NCBI RefSeq assembly: GCF_003987565.1
Contig: NZ_NGJY01000001.1
Coordinates: forward strand, 372,001-436,000
Length of the DNA: 64,000 bases
Direction of reading: 5' to 3'
Source: Vagococcus fessus
GTDB lineage: Bacteria; Bacillota; Bacilli; Lactobacillales; Vagococcaceae
This document shows positions 9,133 to 16,124 of this stretch, in pieces. Below the pieces are notes generated by a model. That model did no database searches and was not told where the DNA came from. It was given only the letters and a program-made list of their open reading frames with translations. The translations under genes were made by a program, and so were the position numbers. Every line of letters starts with the position of its first letter. Position 1 is the first letter of the stretch.

Positions 9133-9477
9133 CTAAGTTTTTGTTACGTATGTTGAAGAAAATTCCAAGATAGTCTTCAAACCTTCAGTAACGGCATTTA
9201 AAGCAGCCTCTACAGAAGATAAATCTCCTGTAAGAACAACAGAACCACTAAAACGATCTACAAAACCTACATCAACATCACCAGACTTCAGTGCTATATC
9301 TACTGCTATAATTGCGGCTTCACTTGGTGTTATTGTTAAGATCCCTATTGCTCCAGATTTAGTTGTAACTAAACCTAGTTTATCATAAATATCCTGGGTT
9401 GGACTAGCTATGATGTGAGCCATTGTGACTTGTTTACCAGGGACAAATTCTTGTATCAATCGTTGTTTTTCTTGCAC
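9133..9477 (-). CDS. eutS: EutS-type BMC shell protein (copy 1)
   Basis: This 114-residue protein is the circularly permuted BMC domain of EutS/PduU. The N-terminal part ([20 protein letters not shown]) forms the beta-barrel cap of the family. The core has [20 protein letters not shown] and the C-terminal [20 protein letters not shown]. It lies between eutG and eutV. A second copy at 12145-12489 is clearly homologous but diverged, so both are probably maintained. Confidence 0.93.
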   Translation of the reverse strand: MQEKQRLIQEFVPGKQVTMAHIIASPTQDIYDKLGLVTTKSGAIGILTITPSEAAIIAVDIALKSGDVDVGFVDRFSGSVVLTGDLSSVEAALNAVTEGLKTILEFSSTYVTKT

Positions 9478-9517
9478 AAAGAATCACCTTTCTTTTATAT
9501 AATAAATACATAGCTTA

Positions 9518-10636
9518 TTATTTTTTAAATAATGGTTCAATAATAGCAATTACTTCTTCTTCTGTTGGTTGAATTGGATTAGTGGCAGTAGTTGGATCTT
9601 GTATCGCTTCTTTTCCAATTGTATCTAAATGTGGTTTTAATGACTCTACTGTCTCGCCCATCTCAACAAAATTTGAAGGAATATCTAATGCTTGACGTAA
9701 TTTTTTAATGCGGTTCACTAATTGGCGAACTGCCATTTTACCTGAGCCTGTAGATAAGCTATTTTTTTGTGCAATATCGGCATACTTAGCCATAGCAACG
9801 TTACACTTTTCTGAGTTAAATTCAATGATTGACGGCAATAAAATCGCATTAATACGACCATGTGGCATATGGAACTTGCCACCGATTGTATGAGCAATAC
9901 CATGACATAAGCCTAGTGATGCTTGGTTAAATGCAATACCTGCTAAGCATGAGGCATAATGAACTTTTTCTCTAGCTTCCATATCATCACCATTTACAAA
10001 AGCACGTTCCAAGTAATTAAGTATTAAACTAATTGCTTTTTCAGCCAAAGCATCTGAGAAATCATTAGCTTCTGTAGATACATACGCTTCTAACGCATGA
10101 GTTAAAACGTCCATTCCCGTATCAGCAGTGATATGAGGTGGAACTGTTCTAACTAATCGTGTATCCAAAATAGCTTTATCAGGTTGTAATAAATCATCTA
10201 CCAAAGGATGTTTTAAGTTTTCTTTAGGATTGGTAATAACAGAGAAATTTGTTACTTCTGATCCTGTACCACTTGTCGTTGGGATAACAATCAATGTTAA
10301 TTGTTCAAATTTACCTAATTTAATACCAAAAAGCTTCATGGCTTTTGCAGCATCAATTGCTGAACCTCCACCGAATGCGATTAGTAATGTTGGTTTAAAT
10401 GCATCTAATTTTTCGACGCCTCCTACTACATTATCAACAACTGGATCTGGCACAACATCCGTATAAATCTCTACTGTATTTGTATCATTTATATTATCTG
10501 TAATAAAATCTATTAATTTAGATTCTACCAAAAAACCATCTGTTACAATGAAAATTCTTTCATTAGAGTATGTTTTTAAACAATCTAGAGAGTTTTCACC
10601 TATAAAAATATTTGTATTAAAATTTAATTGTTTCAC
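9518..10636 (-). CDS. eutG: Iron-containing alcohol dehydrogenase EutG
   Basis: EutG reduces acetaldehyde to ethanol with NADH, recycling NAD+ for EutE inside the microcompartment. The 372-residue protein is a type III (iron) alcohol dehydrogenase, with the nucleotide-binding FGGGSAIDAAK and metal-ligand regions HALEAYVS and HGIAHTIGGKFHMPHG. It starts with GTG at 10636, 7 bases behind GGAGG. Upstream lies a complex leader with a cobalamin riboswitch, hexaloop hairpins and two terminators, so transcription should depend on both ethanolamine and cobalamin. Confidence 0.94.
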   Translation of the reverse strand: MKQLNFNTNIFIGENSLDCLKTYSNERIFIVTDGFLVESKLIDFITDNINDTNTVEIYTDVVPDPVVDNVVGGVEKLDAFKPTLLIAFGGGSAIDAAKAMKLFGIKLGKFEQLTLIVIPTTSGTGSEVTNFSVITNPKENLKHPLVDDLLQPDKAILDTRLVRTVPPHITADTGMDVLTHALEAYVSTEANDFSDALAEKAISLILNYLERAFVNGDDMEAREKVHYASCLAGIAFNQASLGLCHGIAHTIGGKFHMPHGRINAILLPSIIEFNSEKCNVAMAKYADIAQKNSLSTGSGKMAVRQLVNRIKKLRQALDIPSNFVEMGETVESLKPHLDTIGKEAIQDPTTATNPIQPTEEEVIAIIEPLFKK

Positions 10637-10664
10637 ACTTGCACCTCCGCATAATAATAAATAG

Positions 10665-10711
10665 AAAAAAGCTACCTAAAAAAGACTATGACTAGACTTT
10701 CTTTAGGTAGC
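10665..10711 (-). terminator. Intrinsic terminator directly before eutG
   Basis: The minus transcript folds GCTACCTAAA against TTTAGGTAGC over 41 bases and then runs into TTTTTT. It lies only 29 bases before the eutG start codon, so it must be overcome for eutG expression. It is the second of two terminators in this leader. Confidence 0.9.
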
Positions 10712-10731
10712 TTCCTTGCTAACTAAAAAAT

Positions 10732-10798
10732 AAAAAGACAGCGGGATACACGTCGTTGTGCAATCTTACTTTTCAGTAAAATAATCCGTTGTCTTTTT
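10732..10798 (-). promoter_or_regulatory. Paired hexaloop hairpins (EutV/ANTAR site) inside an outer terminator stem
   Basis: Two small hairpins lie 14 bases apart loop to loop. The first has loop ACUGAA (10772-10777) on a stem with one bulged U. The second has loop AACGAC (10752-10757) on GCAC/GUGU. Both loops have A at position 1 and G at position 4, the ANTAR recognition rule. An outer 9-bp stem, AAAAAGACA/TGTCTTTTT, encloses both and is followed by ATTTTTT, so transcripts could end here carrying the hairpins. This is the arrangement of the EutX sRNA of Enterococcus faecalis, which sequesters EutV. Confidence 0.75.
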
Positions 10799-10919
10799 AT
10801 AACTTTTGTTAAAATGTGGTTATCTAACTCACTACTGAATGACAAACACATTATTACTGGTACTCTAAAACGACAAGGAGTTTTACTGAATAAGCCTTAT
10901 TGAGGCTATCTTCTTTATA

Positions 10920-11050
10920 AACTTAGACGTTTTACCACGAAACACTAAGTACCATGTAGTTAATTTTAGAAAGACCTGACTTGTAGTTTTCACTCTTCAC
11001 AGTGGCGGGACCGTATTGGAATCTAACCAAATTTCCATCTAAAATAAACA
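10920..11050 (-). promoter_or_regulatory. Cobalamin riboswitch upstream of eutG
   Basis: The minus transcript has the cobalamin riboswitch core GGTTAGATTCC, then ACGGTCCC, then the B12 box GCCACTG (11000-11006) and the downstream AAGTCAGG. These elements are in the canonical order and spacing. A possible terminator-like stem, ACTTAG/CTAAGT, follows near 10920-10955. Limits of the aptamer are approximate. It lies between the adenosyltransferase gene and eutG, as EutX does in E. faecalis. Confidence 0.88.
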
Positions 11051-11075
11051 ATTAAATAACTTTCTTCTTATGAAA

Positions 11076-11104
11076 ATCTTATCATAATTGATAAGCGTTT
11101 ACAA
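11076..11104 (-). promoter_or_regulatory. Promoter with overlapping degenerate cre site for the riboswitch RNA
   Basis: TTGTAA and TAAGAT are separated by exactly 17 bases, with an extended -10 (TGA before TAAGAT). The -35 overlaps a near-palindrome, TTGTAAACGCTTATCAA, that resembles a CcpA cre site with one inserted base. Transcription would start near 11069, just upstream of the riboswitch. Catabolite repression of the locus is an inference from this overlap. Confidence 0.65.
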
Positions 11105-11125
11105 CATTTTCTTGTGATTTTTTTA

Positions 11126-11683
11126 TTAATTATAAAAAACTTTTCCATTTCTTCTATAGCTAACATCTGGTCTACCTTCACGATGGTTAATTAAACGAGC
11201 CGCTGCAAAGAAATAATCCGATAAACGATTTAAAAATTTTAAAACCTCTTCATTAATCTCTTCTTCTGAAGCTGTTGCAACAACTTCACGTTCCGCTCGT
11301 CTTGCAATCGTTCTAGCATAGTGTAAATGACTAGCAATAGGATCTCCACCTGGTAAAATAAACTCTGTTAATGGTTCTGGAGATTGTAAATATTTATCAA
11401 TACACTCTTCTAACCAAACTGCTGATTCACTTTTAGTTCTATACCCTTTAGAAGCGTTAGGTGTTGCCATATCCGTACCACAATCAAATAAAATTTGTTG
11501 TATTTCAATTAAATCTTTTTTTACATCTAAGCTGCTCTTCATTTGACTTATGATAACCCCAAGATATGAGTTCAGTTCATCTACTGTACCATACGAACAA
11601 ACTCTATTTGATGCTTTAGAGACTTTTTCACCACCGATAATACTCGTCTGTCCTTTATCGCCAGTTTTTGTATATATTTTCAT
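11126..11683 (-). CDS. PduO-type ATP:cob(I)alamin adenosyltransferase
   Basis: This enzyme makes adenosylcobalamin from cob(I)alamin and ATP, supplying the EutBC cofactor. The 185-residue four-helix protein has the PduO-family ATP site KIYTKTGDKGQTSIIGG at its N-terminus, the conserved YGTVDELNSYLG, and RRAEREVVA followed by LNRLSDYFFAAAR. It is not the enteric EutT fold, so no eutT symbol is given, although it fills that role. Its ATG overlaps the eutP stop (TAATG), so the two are translationally coupled. The downstream gap holds the cobalamin riboswitch. Confidence 0.93.
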   Translation of the reverse strand: MKIYTKTGDKGQTSIIGGEKVSKASNRVCSYGTVDELNSYLGVIISQMKSSLDVKKDLIEIQQILFDCGTDMATPNASKGYRTKSESAVWLEECIDKYLQSPEPLTEFILPGGDPIASHLHYARTIARRAEREVVATASEEEINEEVLKFLNRLSDYFFAAARLINHREGRPDVSYRRNGKVFYN

Positions 11684-12123
11684 TACTTCTCCTCCTTCTT
11701 CAAATAGTCTAAAACTTCTTGAATCCCTTCATTTTCTGTTGAAGAAACTTTAAACACCTTCACTGCCCCAGCATTCAATAGACTTAACTCAGCAAATTTA
11801 ACTTCTTCTTCGTTTTCAGCTAAATCAACCTTTGTAATAATACCAATACTCGGACAAGAAAACATACTACTAAAACCAGGTGGAAATGTATCAAACGACT
11901 CCCCTACACTTTGAAGAAGACCTACAACATCTGCCTCTGTCGAGGTCACTTGTAATGCACTGTAATATTGTCTTCTTTGAGTAAACTCTCCTGGTGTATC
12001 AATTACAACATCTTCAAATTGAATAGCTTGTGTTTTATGATAAGATATCTCTTGACCTTTTAAACGCTGAGTTAGGGTCGTTTTCCCAGTTCCAACTGCT
12101 CCGACTAACATAATTTTTTTCAC
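11683..12123 (-). CDS. eutP: EutP, P-loop protein of ethanolamine utilisation
   Basis: The 146-residue protein is a small GTPase-like P-loop NTPase, with Walker A GAVGTGKTT at residues 7-15, the switch region VVIDTPGEF and the base-specificity motif TKVDL. EutP/PduV proteins associate with the microcompartment; an acetate kinase activity has been reported for EutP in Salmonella. It lies between eutS2 and the adenosyltransferase. In E. faecalis the eutP leader is one of the EutV targets, but here eutP lies inside an operon without a leader of its own. Confidence 0.92.
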   Translation of the reverse strand: MKKIMLVGAVGTGKTTLTQRLKGQEISYHKTQAIQFEDVVIDTPGEFTQRRQYYSALQVTSTEADVVGLLQSVGESFDTFPPGFSSMFSCPSIGIITKVDLAENEEEVKFAELSLLNAGAVKVFKVSSTENEGIQEVLDYLKKEEK

Positions 12124-12144
12124 GTAGTTCCCTCTATTCTTACT

Positions 12145-12489
12145 CTATGATCGTGTAATTTTTGTTTTAGAAATAGCAAGCATATTACCTAATGTATCAA
12201 TCACAGCTTCAAGTGCTGCTTCAACTGCTGTAACATCACCTGTCACGACTAGAGCACCACTGAATCGGTCCATAAAACCTATTTTAACATCTGCAGCTTT
12301 CGTAGCAATATCAGATGCTACGATTGCCGCCTCACTAGGTGTAATTGTTAAAATACCTATCGCTTGGGATTTAAACGCTTGTAACCCAACTTTTTCATAA
12401 ACCTTACTATCCGGATTTGCTACGATATGGGCAATTGTTATCTGACGACCAGGTACCGATTCTTGAATAACTCTAACTTTTTCTGTCAT
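12145..12489 (-). CDS. eutS: EutS-type BMC shell protein (copy 2)
   Basis: A second 114-residue EutS/PduU-type protein. It shares the cap region ([20 protein letters not shown]), [20 protein letters not shown] and [20 protein letters not shown] with the copy at 9133-9477, but differs at many positions. EutS forms a bent or capped hexamer thought to act at shell edges. Five bases separate it from the homocysteine methyltransferase-like gene, so it is part of the operon starting near 14589. Confidence 0.92.
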   Translation of the reverse strand: MTEKVRVIQESVPGRQITIAHIVANPDSKVYEKVGLQAFKSQAIGILTITPSEAAIVASDIATKAADVKIGFMDRFSGALVVTGDVTAVEAALEAVIDTLGNMLAISKTKITRS

Positions 12490-12493
12490 ATTT

Positions 12494-13348
12494 TTAGACC
12501 TCTTTTCTATTATCTACTCTTGCTTTAAGTTTTGAAATTAACTCGGGCGTTGTCCCGCAACATCCTCCCACTAATTTAATTTGTTCATAATTCAAAATAT
12601 CTTCCATGGCATCCAAAAACTCTTGCTCTTTTACAGAATAAACCATATCTTCAACTGCTTGACTTGGAATACTTATGTTCGGTTGAATAATTAGCGGAAG
12701 CGACGTTTCTTTTAACGCAGTCTTAATATAACAACTTAAGTCCTCATCAATTGGTAAGCAATTGAGTCCCACTGCCGAAACACCAAGTTCTTCACATTTA
12801 ACAATGAATTGAGAGAATTCTTCTCCAGAAATCAATTGTCCCATATCTGTTAAAGTACACGTTACTGCTAATGGTATTTGAGTAACAGCTTTTATTTCAT
12901 TAACTGCCATAACTGCTTCTGAAAAATTACAAACTGTTTCCAATAAAATTAGGTCTATATCATGACTATCACCTAATTCCGCCTGCCATTTATAACGTTT
13001 ACTGAGTTCTTTTTTTTCAATCGTATTTAATTTTGAAAAATCAGCGTCACCTGGACCTATACTAAGAGCGATGTATGGCGCTGATATCTCCTTAAGAATC
13101 TGATAATCAGCTGATATGACACGTTCCATCTCATATTTTTCTGAAAAAGATGTTAACCTAAATGTATTCGTCGTCAGAACATCCGCTCCTGAGTCTATGT
13201 ATAATTGATGCACCTCTTTAACCACGTTTGGAGAATCGACTGAGGCTTTATCAAGAGGGTAAGTCACATAGCCACGTTTTAAAATTTCTGTTCCTTTTCC
13301 GCCATCAAAAACCAAAGTCTCATTTAGTAAAACCGAAGAATTCGTCAT
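12494..13348 (-). CDS. Homocysteine S-methyltransferase family protein
   Basis: The 284-residue protein is a single homocysteine-binding TIM barrel. It has the N-terminal [20 protein letters not shown], and zinc ligands at GLNC and near the C-terminus in VGGCCGTTP. It lacks any folate, cobalamin-binding or activation domain, so it is like MmuM or a free MetH N-terminal module. The start is set at 13348, where GTAGGAGGAGA precedes the ATG; a longer upstream reading frame overlaps the preceding gene. Its place between a flavin oxidoreductase and eutS2 is unusual. The methyl donor cannot be read from the sequence. Confidence 0.85.
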   Translation of the reverse strand: MTNSSVLLNETLVFDGGKGTEILKRGYVTYPLDKASVDSPNVVKEVHQLYIDSGADVLTTNTFRLTSFSEKYEMERVISADYQILKEISAPYIALSIGPGDADFSKLNTIEKKELSKRYKWQAELGDSHDIDLILLETVCNFSEAVMAVNEIKAVTQIPLAVTCTLTDMGQLISGEEFSQFIVKCEELGVSAVGLNCLPIDEDLSCYIKTALKETSLPLIIQPNISIPSQAVEDMVYSVKEQEFLDAMEDILNYEQIKLVGGCCGTTPELISKLKARVDNRKEV

Positions 13349-13358
13349 GCGTCTCCTC

Positions 13359-14474
13359 CTACTGGTACATATACCATTCTTTAGATTCCTTAACACTTGA
13401 CCACAAGGCTCGTGGTATGGCTAATTCTTGTCGTAACGCTCCCGTTAATTGCCGTTCTTCGAATACTATTTCCGTTCCCACAAGAACTTTCTCAGCCCAG
13501 TCTGGTAAAAAAATAAATGGGCGACATGCAGAAACTAAGGGGCTAGTTTTTAAAGCTTTAGCCACATCTTCATGACACAATAGTCCACCACAAGTTATGA
13601 GCGGAATACTATCAGACATAGTGTTTAGCAAACTTGCTTTAGAATACTTCTGCCCATCAACTTCAACCTCTTCCAACGAATCGGAACTCGCCATATGAAT
13701 ATAGTCCAGTGGCAGTGAGTTTAATTCTTGAACTGTCAACAGTGTTGTTTGAAATGACTTCCATTTCTCTTGCTCTTCCAAAGAACTATCCGTTTCTGAC
13801 AATCTAATTCCTAAAGCAAAGGGCGATGTTGCATACTCGTTAATACAACTGTTCAATCTCAATACAAGCTCTTCTATAAATTTTAATCTTTTTTTTAAAC
13901 AACCACCGTAAGCATCGGTTCTATAATTCCAACTAGGTGATAAAAATTGATAAGGCAAGTAATTACTAGCCGCATGTATCTCTACGCCATCAAAACCTGC
14001 TCGGATTGCACGAATAAGAGCTTCCTCATAATCTTGATAAATCGACTCTATCATCTGCTCGGTTAATTCTTGATATTGGTGAGTTGAGTCAAGTTGATTC
14101 GATTCAGAAGAAACGCAGAAAGAGCTTCGAATCGTAGAATTGTAAGAAGTCATAGCTCCACCATGATAAAGCTGAATAAATACTTTACTATCACTGCCGC
14201 CTTTCTTTATCTTACTAATCAATTTACTAAGACCAGCGATATGCCTATTATGACTGATTCCAATACCACCTTCATAAGCTTTCCCTTTTTGAGTGACATA
14301 GGCAGAGGCTAAAACAATTGCTCCAACACCCTTTGACCGTTTTTCATAAAAGGCTAAGTCTTGCTCACTTATCTCCCCACCAGGCAAACAGCTTAGTGTT
14401 GAAATTGGAGCAAACAACACCCTATTTTTTAATACTAGACCACAACCTAATTCAAACGACTCATTCAAAGTCAC
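13359..14474 (-). CDS. NADH:flavin oxidoreductase of the old yellow enzyme family
   Basis: The 371-residue protein is an FMN-binding TIM barrel of the old yellow enzyme family. Seen here are the N-terminal LGCGLVLKNRVLFAPIST, the active-site stretch GVEIHAASNYLPYQFLSP and NYRTDAYGG, and a C-terminal phosphate site near CGGLLCHEDV. There is no C-terminal iron-sulfur or second flavin domain, unlike 2,4-dienoyl-CoA reductase or trimethylamine dehydrogenase. The start is taken as GTG at 14474 behind AAAGGAGG; the longer frame would begin inside the leader terminator. It is the first gene of a eut operon. Its substrate is unknown. Confidence 0.85.
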   Translation of the reverse strand: MTLNESFELGCGLVLKNRVLFAPISTLSCLPGGEISEQDLAFYEKRSKGVGAIVLASAYVTQKGKAYEGGIGISHNRHIAGLSKLISKIKKGGSDSKVFIQLYHGGAMTSYNSTIRSSFCVSSESNQLDSTHQYQELTEQMIESIYQDYEEALIRAIRAGFDGVEIHAASNYLPYQFLSPSWNYRTDAYGGCLKKRLKFIEELVLRLNSCINEYATSPFALGIRLSETDSSLEEQEKWKSFQTTLLTVQELNSLPLDYIHMASSDSLEEVEVDGQKYSKASLLNTMSDSIPLITCGGLLCHEDVAKALKTSPLVSACRPFIFLPDWAEKVLVGTEIVFEERQLTGALRQELAIPRALWSSVKESKEWYMYQ

Positions 14475-14503
14475 ATTTCCGACCTCCTTTCCCTTATCTA
14501 CAA

Positions 14504-14541
14504 CAAAAAAATGGCACAAAAAAAATATATTTTTTTGCGCC
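14504..14541 (-). terminator. Intrinsic terminator in the leader of the flavin oxidoreductase operon
   Basis: GGCGCAAAAAAA pairs with TTTTTTTTGTGCC around a TATA loop, followed by ATTTTTTTG on the minus transcript. It lies between the promoter at 14596-14624 and the gene start, so it is a candidate antitermination target. Confidence 0.82.
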
Positions 14542-14553
14542 TTTGCATTTTAA

Positions 14554-14571
14554 AATTACACCATTGTAATT
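14554..14571 (-). promoter_or_regulatory. Hexaloop hairpin, candidate EutV site
   Basis: A perfect 6-bp stem, AATTAC/GTAATT, closes the loop AAUGGU, with A at position 1 and G at position 4. It sits between the promoter and the leader terminator. I did not find a clear second hairpin, and the short space after the start site leaves little room for one, so this is weaker than the eutG site. Confidence 0.5.
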
Positions 14572-14587
14572 CCTTCGATTTATTAAC

Positions 14588-14618
14588 TTGTGTATAGGAT
14601 ATCAAATTTTTTAATAAT
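14588..14618 (+). promoter_or_regulatory. Possible promoter for pduS-pduT
   Basis: TTGTGT and TAATAA are 18 bases apart and would start a leader of about 145 bases before pduS. It overlaps the divergent promoter on the other strand. The match is moderate. Confidence 0.4.
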
Positions 14619-14624
14619 AGTCAA
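14596..14624 (-). promoter_or_regulatory. Promoter of the flavin oxidoreductase-eutS2-eutP operon
   Basis: TTGACT and TATCCT are separated by exactly 17 bases on the minus strand. The start would be near 14589. The leader then contains the hexaloop hairpin and a terminator before the GTG start at 14474. Confidence 0.7.
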
Positions 14625-14713
14625 AGCTGGTTTTAAAGCCTTTTCAGACAATATGCTATTTCAAGATATTCAAAAAACGTTGCATTCATTCTTGAGAGGG
14701 CTTACAATAACTT

Positions 14714-14727
14714 TGACAACGGTGTCA
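14714..14727 (+). promoter_or_regulatory. Small hexaloop hairpin in the pduS leader
   Basis: The stem TGAC/GTCA closes the loop AACGGU (A at position 1, G at 4). Its right arm overlaps the left arm of a second hairpin, TCATTTATT/AATAAATGA, that ends 14 bases before the pduS ribosome site, so the two are mutually exclusive. No U run follows the second hairpin, so any control may not be termination. The stem is only 4 bp, so this is tentative. Confidence 0.35.
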
Positions 14728-14771
14728 TTTATTCTTAAAAATAAAATAAATGAAAGAATGCAGGTGAAAAA

Positions 14772-16124
14772 ATGCTATTAGAAAAAATTCACAAGTCTGG
14801 TATTGTAGGAGCTGGAGGAGCTGGTTTCCCTACTGCCAAAAAGTTAAACGCTAAAGCAGAATACTTTTTAATTAATGCTGCTGAGTGTGAGCCTTTACTA
14901 AAAACAGACCACTATGTTATGAAAAATCACGCTGAAAAATGTATCCAAGCCATCGCCGAGGTGGGTAAATTTGTAGAAGCAGAACATATTGTCATTGCTA
15001 CGAAAAGCCATTACAACGAAGAAATCGCTTCTCTACAAGCTGCTATTGACAAATTTAATGCTCCTATTACTATTTTCAAAATGGGTAACTTTTATCCAGC
15101 TGGTGATGAACAAGTCATCGTCTATGAAGTAACCGGAAGAACTGTACCACCCGGAGGTATTCCTCTACAAGTCGGATGCGTGGTATCAAATATCACAACC
15201 ATGCTTAACGTTTATGAGTCTATGTCCTCAGAAACCCCCTTAACACACAAACTACTTACTATCACCGGTGAAGTAAGCGAACCAAAACTGTTACTTGTCC
15301 CTATCGGCACTCCTTTTTCTAAATGTTTAGAATTAGCCGGTGGCACACCACTATCTCAGTTCATTTTCTTAAACGGCGGCCCTATGATGGGTAAAATCGG
15401 TAATCATTTAAACTTCAACGATCAAGTCGTAACTAAAACAACTTCAGGTATCATTATTCTTGAAGAAAAAGAGTATTTATACCAATTACATGAACGACAA
15501 ATTTCACAAATTATCAATCAAGCAAAATCGAGTTGTATTCAGTGTACATTATGTACAGATTTGTGTCCGCGTTATCAAATCGGAATTCCTTTACACCCTC
15601 ACCAAGTCATGAGACATCTTTCGATGAATGAGATTCCAGAAGATATTGATGACGATCCTGTTTGGAAACAAGCTATATTGTGCTGTGAATGTGGTATCTG
15701 TGAAGTTATCGCTTGTCCGATGTCTTTATCACCACGACAAGTTAATATCTATGTGAAAAATAGACTAGCAGAAAAAGGCATTCGTTACCAATATAACGGT
15801 GAAGAATTAATTCCAAAACCAATGCGCGAATTCGCAAAAACACCTCCAAAAAATATTCTTCTAAAAATGGGGTTAGAAAAATACGCAAACTATACTTTTG
15901 ATGATGTAACGGAATTTGACAGTGATGAAGTTTTCATTCCATTGAAAATGCATATCGGAGCTCCTTGTCATGCGGTTGTTGAACCCGGACAAAAAGTTCA
16001 AGCAGGAGACGTTATCGCAACACTTGATGATGATAAGCTTGGTGCTCCGATACATGCAAGTATCTCGGGAACTGTGCAAACCGTTGGCGAACAATTAATT
16101 CATATTAAAAAGGATGTGGCATAA
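14772..16124 (+). CDS. pduS: PduS-like flavoprotein/iron-sulfur cobalamin reductase
   Basis: The 450-residue protein has an RnfC/NqrF-like architecture. An N-terminal FMN/NADH region (GIVGAGGAGFPTAKKL, INAAECEPLL) is followed by an SLBB segment. Two [4Fe-4S] motifs follow at C255/C258/C261/C265 and around C304-C315, then a C-terminal RnfC-like barrel. PduS reduces cob(III)alamin so that the adenosyltransferase can act, recycling the cofactor inside propanediol microcompartments. Here it would serve EutBC. AGGTG precedes the ATG. It is on the opposite strand from the eut operon and overlaps pduT. Confidence 0.88.
   Translation: MLLEKIHKSGIVGAGGAGFPTAKKLNAKAEYFLINAAECEPLLKTDHYVMKNHAEKCIQAIAEVGKFVEAEHIVIATKSHYNEEIASLQAAIDKFNAPITIFKMGNFYPAGDEQVIVYEVTGRTVPPGGIPLQVGCVVSNITTMLNVYESMSSETPLTHKLLTITGEVSEPKLLLVPIGTPFSKCLELAGGTPLSQFIFLNGGPMMGKIGNHLNFNDQVVTKTTSGIIILEEKEYLYQLHERQISQIINQAKSSCIQCTLCTDLCPRYQIGIPLHPHQVMRHLSMNEIPEDIDDDPVWKQAILCCECGICEVIACPMSLSPRQVNIYVKNRLAEKGIRYQYNGEELIPKPMREFAKTPPKNILLKMGLEKYANYTFDDVTEFDSDEVFIPLKMHIGAPCHAVVEPGQKVQAGDVIATLDDDKLGAPIHASISGTVQTVGEQLIHIKKDVA

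Noticed and set aside
10801-10920. Extra hexaloop hairpins between the riboswitch and the ANTAR pair
   Set aside because: Stems such as AAAAC/GTTTT and AGCCT/AGGCT exist, but their loops are not six bases with A1 and G4.
14590-14781. 63-codon plus-strand frame in the pduS leader
   Set aside because: It has no ribosome site, overlaps the pduS start in another frame and covers regulatory stems; its sequence has no family features.
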